Of a stretch of DNA of 60,170 nucleotides, positions 48,886 through 58,000 are shown piece by piece. The notes beneath the pieces were generated by a model. The model worked only from the letters and a program-made list of their open reading frames with translations. It had not been told where the DNA came from and made no database searches. The position numbers and the translations under genes are program-made. Every line of letters begins with the position of its first letter. Within the stretch, counting starts at the first letter, position 1. Source of the stretch: Actinomycetospora lutea (GTDB taxonomy: Bacteria > Actinomycetota > Actinomycetes > Mycobacteriales > Pseudonocardiaceae); assembly GCF_028737205.1 (NCBI RefSeq), contig NZ_JAQZAL010000035.1, positions 1 through 60,170 of the forward strand, written 5' to 3'.

Positions 48886-50457
48886 TCAGCCCGTCGCGGG
48901 GGTGAGGAGCACCGCGACGTACACGGCCGCCGCGACGGCCAGGGCCGTCACGAGGACCACCAGGGCGATCCACAGCGCCTTGCGGCCCGTGCTCCCTCCG
49001 GTGTCCGGCGCCGGTGGCGCCGCCGGCGCCGGGTCGGTGAGCGCGCTCGTCGACGCCCGGTCGGCGGTGCGACCCGGCTCCTCCGTGGGCGGGCGCGGGT
49101 GGCGGACCGGCGCGAGGGACGGCGAGCTCTCGTAGGCCCGCATCCCCGCCGGTGGCGCGCCCGCCCCGGCACCCCGGCCCCGGTCGCCGGCTCCGCCCGA
49201 CCCACCCGTCACGGGCCGGACCCCGGTCCCCCGCGCCGGCGGCCCGGGCGGCCGGCCCGGGCGCATCGCCTGCCCCGACGTGCGGGACGGTCCCCCGGCT
49301 CCACCGGGAGCGCCGGGAGCACCGGGGCCACCGGGAGCGCCGGGGCCACCGGGGCCCCGGGTCCGTGGACCGTGCGCACCGCCCGTCGACGTCGACCGCG
49401 CCCCGGGACGCAGGGCCGCCGTGGTGTCGGCGTCGCCCGGGGTGCCGGAGGTGGCGGTCGCGGTCCGGGCAGCCGCGGGGGGCACGGCCGTCGTGGGCGC
49501 GTCCACCGGTGAGGCGGCGTCCGACCGCTCGGTCCCGCCCCGCCGGGACGCGACGGGTGGCCCGGGGTCGAGCGCGGGGCGCTCCCACTGCGCGGTCGTC
49601 GGCGTCGAGGGCACCTTCGCCCCGGTCCCCGCGTCGAGGGCCGCCCGGGCCGCGGCGGCGAGGGCCCCCGCGCTCGCGGGCCGCTGCTCGGGGTCCTTGG
49701 CCAGGCCCGCGGCGACCACGGCGTCGAAGGCCTCGTCCAGGCCGGGGACCGAGCGCGAGGGCGCGGGCGGGGTCGAGTACAGGTGCGCGGTCATCAGCTC
49801 GGTGAAGTCGTCGAGCGGGAACGGCCGGCTCCCGGTCAGGCACTCGAACAGGAGGCACGCCAGCGCGTAGACGTCGATCCGGTGGTCGCCCCCGCCGGAG
49901 AACCGCTCGGGCGCCATGTAGTCGAGGCTCCCGATGAGGACGCGGGTCCCGGTGAGGGGCGCGCTGTCGTCGCCCCCCAGCGAGCGGGTGATCCCGAAGT
50001 CGACCAGGTAGGCGAACTCGTTGGCGCCGACCGCGTCGTCGACGAGGACGTTCGACGGCTTCACGTCGCGGTGGACCAGGCCCGCGTGGTGGGCGGCGTC
50101 CAGCGCGGAGGCGACCTGCTCGACGATCGCCACCGCGCGCGCGGGCGGGAGCCGGCCCTCGGTCACGAGGATGCGCTCGAGGTCGGCGCCCCCGACCAGG
50201 CGCATGTCGAGGAAGAGCTGCCCGTCGATCTCGCCGTACGAGTGGATCGGGATGACGTGCGGGCTGCTCAGCCGCGCGACCAGGCGGGCCTCGCGGCGGA
50301 AGCGCCGCTGGTACTCCTCGTCGCGCGCCCCCTCGACGGTGAGGCGCTTGAGCGCGACGACCCGGTCGTGCTCGGTGTCGTGCGCCTCGAAGACCTCACC
50401 CATCCCGCCGCGGCCGACCACGCGGAGTAACTCATATGGCCCGAACCGTTCGGCCAT
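48886..50457 (-). CDS. membrane-anchored Ser/Thr protein kinase (PknB type)
   Basis: The 523-residue protein has a complete kinase domain (residues 5-265): VGRGGMGEVFEA, VALKRL, HRDVKPSNVL (about 131), DFGITRSLGG (about 151), GSLDYMAPERF. A 230-residue linker rich in Pro, Gly, Ala and Thr follows, including GGPGAPGGPGAPGAPGG. A single C-terminal helix (ALWIALVVLVTALAVAAAVYVAVLL) is followed by only 4 residues outside, so there is no extracellular sensor domain. The ATG has GGAGGGG upstream. It is divergent from the FHA-HTH gene, whose FHA domain would bind phosphothreonine, which suggests a kinase-regulator pair. It lies between the two parts of the diaminopropionate cluster. Confidence 0.92.
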   Translation of the reverse strand: MAERFGPYELLRVVGRGGMGEVFEAHDTEHDRVVALKRLTVEGARDEEYQRRFRREARLVARLSSPHVIPIHSYGEIDGQLFLDMRLVGGADLERILVTEGRLPPARAVAIVEQVASALDAAHHAGLVHRDVKPSNVLVDDAVGANEFAYLVDFGITRSLGGDDSAPLTGTRVLIGSLDYMAPERFSGGGDHRIDVYALACLLFECLTGSRPFPLDDFTELMTAHLYSTPPAPSRSVPGLDEAFDAVVAAGLAKDPEQRPASAGALAAAARAALDAGTGAKVPSTPTTAQWERPALDPGPPVASRRGGTERSDAASPVDAPTTAVPPAAARTATATSGTPGDADTTAALRPGARSTSTGGAHGPRTRGPGGPGAPGGPGAPGAPGGAGGPSRTSGQAMRPGRPPGPPARGTGVRPVTGGSGGAGDRGRGAGAGAPPAGMRAYESSPSLAPVRHPRPPTEEPGRTADRASTSALTDPAPAAPPAPDTGGSTGRKALWIALVVLVTALAVAAAVYVAVLLTPATG

Positions 50458-50616
50458 CCCGGACACCCCCCTCCGACCGGTCGACGCTGTTGACACTATG
50501 TCGCACGAGCCCTCGAACGTGATACACCGAACGGCGTACTCTCACTCGAATGTGACCGTTCGTGACCGTCGCCGGCAGGACGGCGGCAGCGCGGACCCCG
50601 TCCGAGGAGGCGACGC
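50458..50616. promoter_or_regulatory. divergent kinase/FHA regulator promoter region
   Basis: A 159-bp spacer of lower GC than its surroundings. It contains TTGACA (50491-50496), a TACTCT box near 50530, and two related direct elements: CTCGAACGTGATAC and CTCGAATGTGACCG. The second contains TCACTCGAATG, which recurs once, at 59947, upstream of the Pls-like gene. The ribosome site GAGGAGG for the FHA gene is at its end. Confidence 0.5.
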
Positions 50617-51222
50617 ATGACCAGCGACGGGGGCCGCCCGACGAGCTTCCTCGAGGTGTGGCGACCCGGGGGCGTCGAGGTGGTCCTGCTCGCCGGCCCG
50701 TCGATGACCGTCGGACGCGACGAGGGCAACGGGATCGTGCTCGACCACGACGGCCAGGTCTCCTCGCTGCACGCCGTGCTGCAGTCCTACGGGTCGGGCT
50801 GGGCGATCCGCGATCTCGGCAGCACCAACGGGACCGTCGTGGCCGGTGAGCGCCTCCTCGCCGAGCGCGCCCTGCGTCACGGCGACGCGATCCAGGTCGG
50901 CACGACCCGGATGGTGTTCCGCGGCGCCGCGAGCCGCGCCGCGCCCACGACGGCCCCGCGGAAGGCGCCGGAGCTCACGCGCCGTGAGCGCGACGTCCTC
51001 GTCGCCCTGTGCCGGCCGTTGTTCTCGGGGGCCGTGTTCACCGAGCCCGCCACCGCGCGCGCCATCGCCGCGGAGCTCGTCGTCTCCGAGGCCGCGGTCA
51101 AGCAGCACCTCCTGCGCCTCTACGACAAGTTCGAGCTGGAGCCGACGAGCACCCGGCGCCGCGTCGAGCTCGCCAACGCGGCGCTGCAGCGGGGTGCGGT
51201 CACCCCCGCCGAGCTCACCTGA
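50617..51222 (+). CDS. FHA-domain protein with C-terminal helix-turn-helix
   Basis: A 201-residue protein. The FHA domain (residues 10-102) has SMTVGRDEGNGIVLDHDGQVSSLHAVL with the phosphopeptide-binding GR and SS.H pattern, and IRDLGSTNGTVVAGERL. The C-terminal part (about 118-195) reads LTRRERDVLVALCRPL and TARAIAAELVVSEAAVKQHLLRLYDKFEL, a LuxR/winged HTH-like recognition pattern. It may bind DNA when tethered to or released from the phosphorylated kinase encoded divergently. The target could be the neighbouring biosynthetic operons. Confidence 0.85.
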   Translation: MTSDGGRPTSFLEVWRPGGVEVVLLAGPSMTVGRDEGNGIVLDHDGQVSSLHAVLQSYGSGWAIRDLGSTNGTVVAGERLLAERALRHGDAIQVGTTRMVFRGAASRAAPTTAPRKAPELTRRERDVLVALCRPLFSGAVFTEPATARAIAAELVVSEAAVKQHLLRLYDKFELEPTSTRRRVELANAALQRGAVTPAELT

Positions 51223-51238
51223 CCGACGGTCCTTCCGG

Positions 51239-51282
51239 GTCGAGCTCCCCTATCGGCGTGCTCCCCTCATTGCTGCGTCTCC
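51239..51282 (+). repeat. dispersed 44-bp repeat, copy B (intergenic)
   Basis: It differs from the copy in cydDC (18617-18660) at 2 of 44 positions. It lies between the convergent ends of the FHA gene and sbnB. It carries the shared core ATCGGCGTGCTCCCCT. Confidence 0.9.
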
Positions 51283-51290
51283 CGCCCACC

Positions 51291-52328
51291 TCAGCCGTAC
51301 CGCTTGAGCTCGTGGAAGAAGTCGTCGACCACGTGCAGGCCCCCGGTCTTCCGGACGTGGTCGTAGACGTCCTTGCCCAGGGCGAGGTCGAGGATGCCGA
51401 GGCCGAACGGCGAGAACACCACGGTCCGGTCGGTCGGCAGCGTGATCCGGTCGGAGAGGACGTCGCCCAGCGTCCCGTGCACGTGGTCGCGGTTGCCGGT
51501 CTGCTGCTCGACCAGGTGCACCGAGGTGTTCGCCCGCAGGCAGTGGTCGACGTCGTCGACGATGTTCGTCGACGCCTCGATCACCTCCGGCGACAGGTCG
51601 CGCAGCGAGACGTGCAGCACCAGCGGGTGGTGGTCGAACCACGCGGGGTCGTGCACGTGCGGGGTCCCTGCGACCGTGGCGAACACGACCAGGTCGCTGG
51701 CGCGGATCAGCGACTCCGCGTCGTCGTGGACGGTGATCGTCCCGGTGCCCTCCTGCGTCTCGAGGTAGCCGCGGAACCCCTCGGCGCTCTCGGTCTTGAG
51801 GTCGAACACGCCGGTCTCGTCGAAGGTCCACCCCGTCGCCGCGAGGTAGGTGTGCAGGTAGCGGGCGATGAGCCCGACACCGAAGAACCCGACGCGGCGG
51901 GGCCGCTCCCGGCCCCGGGTCAGCCGGTCGGCGGCCAGCGCCGCCGATGCCGAGGTCCGGCTCGCGTTGATGATCGACGCCTCGAGGCAGGCGAAGGGGT
52001 AGCCCGTGTCGTGGTCGTTGAGGATCAGCACGGCCGAGGCGCGCGGCACCCCCGCCGCCACGTTGTCCGGGAAGCTCGAGACCCACTTGATCCCGTCGAC
52101 GTTCACGTCCCCGCCGACCGACGCGGGCAGCGCGATGATCCGCGACGTCGGCCGGTCGGCGAAGGTGAGGAAGTACGACGGCGGGTTGTGGGTCCGGCCG
52201 GCGTCGTGGAGGCGGTAGGTCTCCTCCATGAGGGCGACGACATCGCGCTCCCGGCCCCGCAACGCCTCCCCCACCTGGGCGCCGGGGATCACCGCGAACG
52301 GCGGCACCGTCACGGGGTTCGCGCTCAT
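51291..52328 (-). CDS. sbnB: 2,3-diaminopropionate biosynthesis protein SbnB
   Basis: SbnB is an NAD-dependent dehydrogenase of the ornithine cyclodeaminase/mu-crystallin fold. It oxidatively splits the SbnA product to L-2,3-diaminopropionate and 2-oxoglutarate. The 345-residue protein has GGDVNVDGIKWVSSFPDN, the Rossmann motif VGFFGVGLIARYLHTYL (about residue 148), ILNDHDTGYPFACLEASIINASRTSA and HVSLRDLSPEVI. The ATG has AAGGAG upstream and is 20 nt after the adenylation-carrier gene, in the same operon. It completes the Dap pathway with SbnA. Confidence 0.92.
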   Translation of the reverse strand: MSANPVTVPPFAVIPGAQVGEALRGRERDVVALMEETYRLHDAGRTHNPPSYFLTFADRPTSRIIALPASVGGDVNVDGIKWVSSFPDNVAAGVPRASAVLILNDHDTGYPFACLEASIINASRTSASAALAADRLTRGRERPRRVGFFGVGLIARYLHTYLAATGWTFDETGVFDLKTESAEGFRGYLETQEGTGTITVHDDAESLIRASDLVVFATVAGTPHVHDPAWFDHHPLVLHVSLRDLSPEVIEASTNIVDDVDHCLRANTSVHLVEQQTGNRDHVHGTLGDVLSDRITLPTDRTVVFSPFGLGILDLALGKDVYDHVRKTGGLHVVDDFFHELKRYG

Positions 52329-52348
52329 GGGTCGCTCCTTCGCGGTGG

Positions 52349-55009
52349 TCACGACGAGGGGGTGAGGTCGGAGGGGCGGAAGCGGACGGTCGGCTCCTCG
52401 TCCACCGCGGCCGGAGCGGCGGCCGGGGCGGGGGCCGGGGCGGCAGCAGGGGCGGCAGCAGGGGCGGCGGGAGCGGGCGCCGGGGCGTCCGCCACCTGCC
52501 CGTCGATGAGCGCGGCGAGGTCGGCGAGCACGGGGTGGCCGACGATGTCGGGCAGGCTCACGACCTTCTTCAGACCCACGGCCATCTTCACCGCGAGCAG
52601 CGAGGAGCCGCCGCGGTCGAAGAAGTGCGTGTCCCGCCCGATCGCCGAGACGTCGACGCCCAGCAGGGGCGCCCAGACGGCCGCGACGCGTTCCTCGGTC
52701 GGGGTGAGCGGGGCGGCGTCGGCGTCGCCGGCGGAGGTCTCGGGCTCGTCGAGGGCGAGGGCCAGCGCCGTCAGCGCCTTGCGGTCGATCTTGCCGTTCG
52801 GGGTGAGCGGCAGGACCTCCTGGTGGTGCAGCACCGGCGGGACCATGTACACGGGCAGCGAGGCACCGAGGGTCGAGCGCAGCACCTCGGTCTCCACCGG
52901 CGCGGCGGCGCCGTAGAAGCCGACCAGCTGCTTGCCGCGTCCCGGCCGCTCGGCGACGACGACCGCGGCGTCGCGGACGCCGGGCGCCCGCAGCAGCGTG
53001 TTCTCGACCTCGCCGATCTCGATGCGGAACCCCGAGATCTTCACCTGGTGGTCGCGGCGCCCGAGGAAGTCGAGCTTCCCGCTGGGCAGCCACCGGCCGT
53101 GGTCGCCGCTGCGGTAGAGCCGCTCGCCGGGGCGCAGCGGGTCGGGCACGAACGCCGTCGCCGTGCGCTCGGGGTCGTTGACGTACCCGCGCCCGACGCA
53201 CACGCCGGAGAACACGATCTCCCCCGGCGCGCCGAGCGGCACCGGGTGGAGGGCCTCGTCGACGACGTAGACGCGGACGTTGGGGACGGCGGGCCCGAGC
53301 GGCACCCGCTCGCCGGCGGGCACCTCGGTGAGGATCTCGTGGTTGGTGTCGTCGCAGGTCTCGGTGAGCCCGTAGGCGTTGACCATCGCCACGTCCGGGC
53401 GCACGGCGAACCAGCGCGCGACCAGCTCCTTCTTGACGGCCTCGCCGGTGACCGCGATGCGCCGCAGCGCGGGCAGCACCTCGGCGGCCGGGAGGTCCTG
53501 CTGCTCGAGGTAGGAGACCACGACGTCGAGGTAGGACGGCACGAGCTGGGCGACCTCGACCCGCCGGCGGGCCAGCAGGTCCACGAACGAGGGCACGTCG
53601 AGGATCGTCGCCTGCTCGACGATCACCGTGGTCGCGCCCACGAGCCAGGGCGCCACGAGCTGCCACAGCGAGATGTCGAAGCACTGCGGCGCGGTCTCGG
53701 TGACCACCGTGCCCTCGGTGACGCCGAGATCCTCGATCTTGGCGTAGAGGTGGTTGACCATCCCGGCGTGCTCGCACATGGCGCCCTTCGGCTCGCCGGT
53801 GGAGCCGGAGGTGAAGTACAGGTAGGCGAGCCGGTCGCCCGCGACGTCGACCCGCGGGACCGCGTCACCGTGCTCCTCGGCGACGGCGTCGTCGACGAGC
53901 AGGCGCTCGGGGGCGGCCGCGCCGAGGCCGGCCAGCGCCTCGTCGAGCGTGGTGGTGCTGCCGCGCTCGCCGAGCACGAGGCGCGCGTCGGCGCGGGTGA
54001 GCACCGTGGCGATGCGGTCGGCGGGGAAGTGGGGCTCCAGCGGCAGGTACGCGGCGCCCGCCTTGAGGATGCCGAGCACCGACGCGGCCCAGTCGAGGGT
54101 CCGCTCGGCGACCACGGCGACGATCCCCTCGTGCGGCAGGTCGCGGGCCAGGATCGCCCGCGCGACGCGGTCGGTGACCTCGTCGAGCTCGCGGTAGGTC
54201 CACGACCGCTCGCCGTGCACCACGGCGACGCGGTCCGGGTCGGCGGCCACGCGCTCGCGGATGATCTCGTGCGCGGGCTTGGCGGGGCGCTCGCGCACCG
54301 GGCCCGCGAGGCCGTCGACGAGGAACGCCAGCTCCTCGGGGCCGACCAGTCCCGCCGCGTCCGGCGCCGCGTCCGGGTCCGCGCAGAGCTGCCCGAGGGC
54401 GGTGAGGTGGTACCCCGCGATCCGCTCGGCGGCCGCGGCGTCCAGGTCCGCGGGTCGGTGCACGACCCGCAGCCGGTCGTGGGCCGGGCGGTCGATCCGG
54501 AACACGGTGCCGTCCTCGAGCGGCGGCTCGGCGACCGCCTCGGGGCCGAGGGCCAGGACGGTCTCCGGCCAGAGCCCGGCGAGGTCGCGGCGCGCCCGGG
54601 CCAGGGCGGCGTCCTCGCTGCGGTCGGTCCCCGCCAGGACGGTCAGGTTCCCGCCCGCGGCCGTGACCAGGGCTCGCCACGAGGGGGCCCCGGTGTCGAG
54701 GCGACAGGGCAGCGTCCGGCCCGCGACCTCGACCCCGGCGAGGACGTCGGGCTCCGCGGTGAGCGCCGTGAGGACCCGGGCGTGCGCCGCGAGCAGCAGC
54801 GCGTCGGGGACGACGCCGAGGCGACCTGCCTGCGCGGACACCGCGGCGGCGAGCTCGGCGGGGATCGCGACCGTGGTCGTGACCGGCCCGCCGTCGGTCG
54901 TGCCGGCGGAGGCGTCCACCGAGCTCCACCGCGGCACGGCGGTGGCGCCGCTCGCGAGGACCGCGCGCCACCGGGTGTCGTCGGGGACTGCGCACGTGGG
55001 CTGGGTCAT
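52349..55009 (-). CDS. stand-alone NRPS adenylation-carrier protein
   Basis: An 886-residue protein. Residues 40-230 resemble a fragment of a condensation/epimerisation-type domain without an HHxxxDG motif. The adenylation domain (about 235-745) is complete: YLYFTSGSTGEPKGAM (A3), FDISLWQL (A4, with Asp for an alpha-amino group), NAYGLTETCDDTNHE (A5), YRSGDHGRW (A7), GRRDHQVKISGFRIEIGEVEN (A8) and NGKIDRKAL (A10 Lys). A peptidyl carrier domain has FFDRGGSSLLAVKM with the phosphopantetheine Ser near 801. A 60-residue Ala/Pro tail ends it. It probably activates diaminopropionate and passes it to the Pls-like protein, encoded 21 nt upstream. There is no thioesterase. Confidence 0.88.
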   Translation of the reverse strand: MTQPTCAVPDDTRWRAVLASGATAVPRWSSVDASAGTTDGGPVTTTVAIPAELAAAVSAQAGRLGVVPDALLLAAHARVLTALTAEPDVLAGVEVAGRTLPCRLDTGAPSWRALVTAAGGNLTVLAGTDRSEDAALARARRDLAGLWPETVLALGPEAVAEPPLEDGTVFRIDRPAHDRLRVVHRPADLDAAAAERIAGYHLTALGQLCADPDAAPDAAGLVGPEELAFLVDGLAGPVRERPAKPAHEIIRERVAADPDRVAVVHGERSWTYRELDEVTDRVARAILARDLPHEGIVAVVAERTLDWAASVLGILKAGAAYLPLEPHFPADRIATVLTRADARLVLGERGSTTTLDEALAGLGAAAPERLLVDDAVAEEHGDAVPRVDVAGDRLAYLYFTSGSTGEPKGAMCEHAGMVNHLYAKIEDLGVTEGTVVTETAPQCFDISLWQLVAPWLVGATTVIVEQATILDVPSFVDLLARRRVEVAQLVPSYLDVVVSYLEQQDLPAAEVLPALRRIAVTGEAVKKELVARWFAVRPDVAMVNAYGLTETCDDTNHEILTEVPAGERVPLGPAVPNVRVYVVDEALHPVPLGAPGEIVFSGVCVGRGYVNDPERTATAFVPDPLRPGERLYRSGDHGRWLPSGKLDFLGRRDHQVKISGFRIEIGEVENTLLRAPGVRDAAVVVAERPGRGKQLVGFYGAAAPVETEVLRSTLGASLPVYMVPPVLHHQEVLPLTPNGKIDRKALTALALALDEPETSAGDADAAPLTPTEERVAAVWAPLLGVDVSAIGRDTHFFDRGGSSLLAVKMAVGLKKVVSLPDIVGHPVLADLAALIDGQVADAPAPAPAAPAAAPAAAPAPAPAAAPAAVDEEPTVRFRPSDLTPSS

Positions 55010-55030
55010 GGGTCCGTCCTCGGGGTCGGG

Positions 55031-58000
55031 TCAGTCGATGCCGCGGGCGGGGTTGCCGCCCCAGATCTCCCCGGGCGGCACCTCCTCGCCCTTCATGAGG
55101 AAGGTGTCGGGCGCCAGGATCGCGCCGTCACCGATCGTCGTGCCGTAGTGGATGAAGGAGGAGACACCGAGCGTGACCCGGTCCCCGATGACGACGTTGT
55201 CGGACTTGAACCCGCCGTCCTCCTGGGAGTGGCACTGGATGACGCACCCCTCGCCGAGGGTGGCGTCGTCGCCGATGGTGGTGAAGCCCTTCTCGGTGAG
55301 GTTGGCGCCGTCGTCGAACAGCCGGGCGCCGACGTGCACCCCGAGCAGGCGCCAAACCAGCGGCTTGAACGGCGTCCCGTTGAACAGCTGCACCCAGTGG
55401 GGGGCGGGCACCTTCCAGTACCGCTCGTGGCGCCAGAAGACCGGGTCGTAGATGGAGGCGCCGTCGGGCCGCAGGGCCTTGAGCGGCGAGACGCAGCGCT
55501 GCACCAGCGAGAACCAGGCGACGAGCGCGACGATGCCCACCAGCTCGACGAGGACCACCTCGCCGGGGCCCGCCTCGATCGGCAGCGACGCGACCGCCGC
55601 CACCACCACGAGCGACAGGTAGAAGAAGAGCCACCGCACGAGCAGGTGCAGCAGCATCGAGACCGCGTTGTTGCGGTTCTTGCGCCGCAGCGACGCGGCC
55701 AGCTCCTGCGGGTCGGCGACATCGAGGGCGCTGTCACGCGCCACCGTCCGCGGGATCTCGAAGCTCGGTGAGCCGAGCAGACCGACGCCCTGGCGCACCG
55801 GTCCGTGCAGCGGGATCTGCACCTTCGTCGCCAGCAGGCAGTCGTCGCCCGTGCGGCCCTGCGGCGGGTAGACGATCCGGTTGCCGAGGAAGTTGTTCGC
55901 CCCGATCGCCGTCCGCGAGACGCGGAAGGACGTCGCGGAGTACTCGGCGTTCATCACCGACAGGCCGTCGGCGACGACGGTGCCGCGCCCCACGCTGGTG
56001 AGGAACGGGTTCTCGTGCTGGACGGCCATCCCGAAGTTCGAGCCGGTCTGCTGCAGGGGACGGAGCCGGTAGCCGACGAGCACGAGGTAGTGCGCGATCG
56101 CGGAGCTGTCCCCGAACAGCTCGACGAACGGCCGGACGTTGGTGAGGGTCCCGATCGTGCGGTGCAGCCAGTAGCGGACGCCGTAGAGCGGGTAGACGAC
56201 GTCCGGGCGGACCCCCGCCGCGAGCAGCCGCGGCACCGTCGTCGTCACCACCAGCCCGAGCACCAGCCCGGCGGCGTAGAGGATGCCCGACAGCGCCAGC
56301 AGCTCGAGGTGGAAGACCCCCGTGACGAGGGCCCCGGGAGCGGGGTCGAACAGGGCGGCGAACTGCGGCACCAGCGAGTGCAGCACGCCGGCCGCCACCA
56401 GGGCGGCGGGCGAGGCCACGGCGAGGACGAACACGAGGAGCACCGTCGAGTACAGCGCCCGCCGCGAGCGGCTGCCGGGAGCGGGCGGCACCGCGGGCAG
56501 CGGGCCGTCGGCGCGGCGGCCGGGCGAGCCGTGCCAGACCTCGCCCGTGGGGATCGCCTGGCCGGCGTGCAGGGACGAGCTGTGGGCCAGCGACGCGCCG
56601 TCGCCGACGGCGGACCGCACGTCGAGCACGGTCGCCTCGCCGACGAAGGCACCCGCGCCGATGCTGACCCCGCCGATCTCGATGCGGCCGTCGTACGCGC
56701 GGTAGCACGCGATGACGGCCTCCTTCCGGACCAGGCTGCCGTCGCCGATGCTGAACAGGTCGGTGCACACGGGCACCTGGCTCGAGAGGTAGACGACGTC
56801 GCGCCCGACCTTCGCCCCCAGCGCCCGCAGGTAGAGCGTGAACGCCGGGGTGCCGGTGAACAGCACCATCGGGCTGGTGCGGACCAGCGTCTTGACCACC
56901 CAGAACCGCAGGTAGGCGGGGCTCCACACGCGGAACGACCCCGGCTTCCAGCGCCCGATGAGCACCCACTTCGCGACGACGGGCAGGACGCTCAGGGTGA
57001 CGAACCCGACGACACCGGCGACGAGGGCACCGAGGTAGCCCTCGACGAGCCCCGTCGCCGTCGTGATCGCCCCGAAGCCCCACGTGAGGATCACCGCGGC
57101 GAGATAGCTGTAGGCCAGGACGCCGACGAGCTGGGCGATGCCGCACAGGACGAACGCGGCCGTGCCCGCGCGCGGACCGGTCGGCACCTCGGCCTCGGTC
57201 ACCGGGGGGCCCGCGGGCTCGGCCGGTCGGTCGGGGCCGCCGCCGAGACCCGCGGCCAGGCTCGCGAGCGTGGGGTACTTGTAGACGTCGGGCATCCCCA
57301 CCGACGGGACGTCGGGCCGCTTGCGGGTGCGGGCGCAGAAGCGGGCCATGAGCAGGGAGTCGGCGCCCAGGTCGTCGAAGAAGTTCGCCTGGGGCGGCAC
57401 GTCGGGCCGCTCGAGGACCTCGGCGAGCAGGGCGCCGAGCCCGGAGGTCGTGCGCGCGGCGCCGGCGGAGTCGACCGGCTTCGCGGCCGGCGCAAGGGCC
57501 ACGGCGAGCTTCGCGAGCGTCGGGTGCTGGTAGATGTCCTGCATCGCCGCCGACGGCAGCTCGGGGTGCTTGCGGATCTTCGCGCAGAAGCGGGCCATCA
57601 GGAGGGAGTCCGCGCCGAGGTCGTCGAAGAAGTTCCCGTCCCTGGGCACCTCGGGGCGTCCCAGGATCTCGACGAGGATCTCCCGCAGGAGCGCCTCGGT
57701 GGCGCCGGGAGCCGCTGACGGTGCCCCGACCGGTGCCGCTGCCGGTGCCGCTGCCGGTGCCGCTGCCGGTGCTGCGGGTGGCCCGCTCCCCACCGGCGGC
57801 CGCGGAGCCGAGGGGGCGCCCGCGCGGCCCGGCGGCCGCAGCGGCGGTCCGGCCGGACCCGGCGCCGGCGGGCCCGGCCGGCCCGGCCGGCCCGGCGCAC
57901 CCGGCCGGACCGGGGCGCCGCGGTACGGGGCCGCGCCCGGCCCGCGGGGGCCGGGCGTGCCCGAGGCGGGAGTCCCCCGAGCGGGGAACCCTCGGCCGGG

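Noticed and set aside
47703..52328. Staphyloferrin B-type siderophore locus suggested by SbnA and SbnB
   Set aside because: No IucA/IucC-type synthetases, decarboxylase or exporter are present in the window, and the neighbours are a Pls-type synthetase and an adenylation-carrier protein instead.
53330..53400. Reading Dap specificity from the two Asp in LTETCDDTNHE of the adenylation domain
   Set aside because: Acidic pairs at this place occur in adenylation domains of varied specificity, so the Dap assignment rests on SbnA/SbnB, not on this code.
52535..55771. 1,078-residue open frame on the plus strand
   Set aside because: It is antisense to the adenylation-carrier and Pls genes, whose motifs are clear; composition is Arg/Gly-rich shadow coding.
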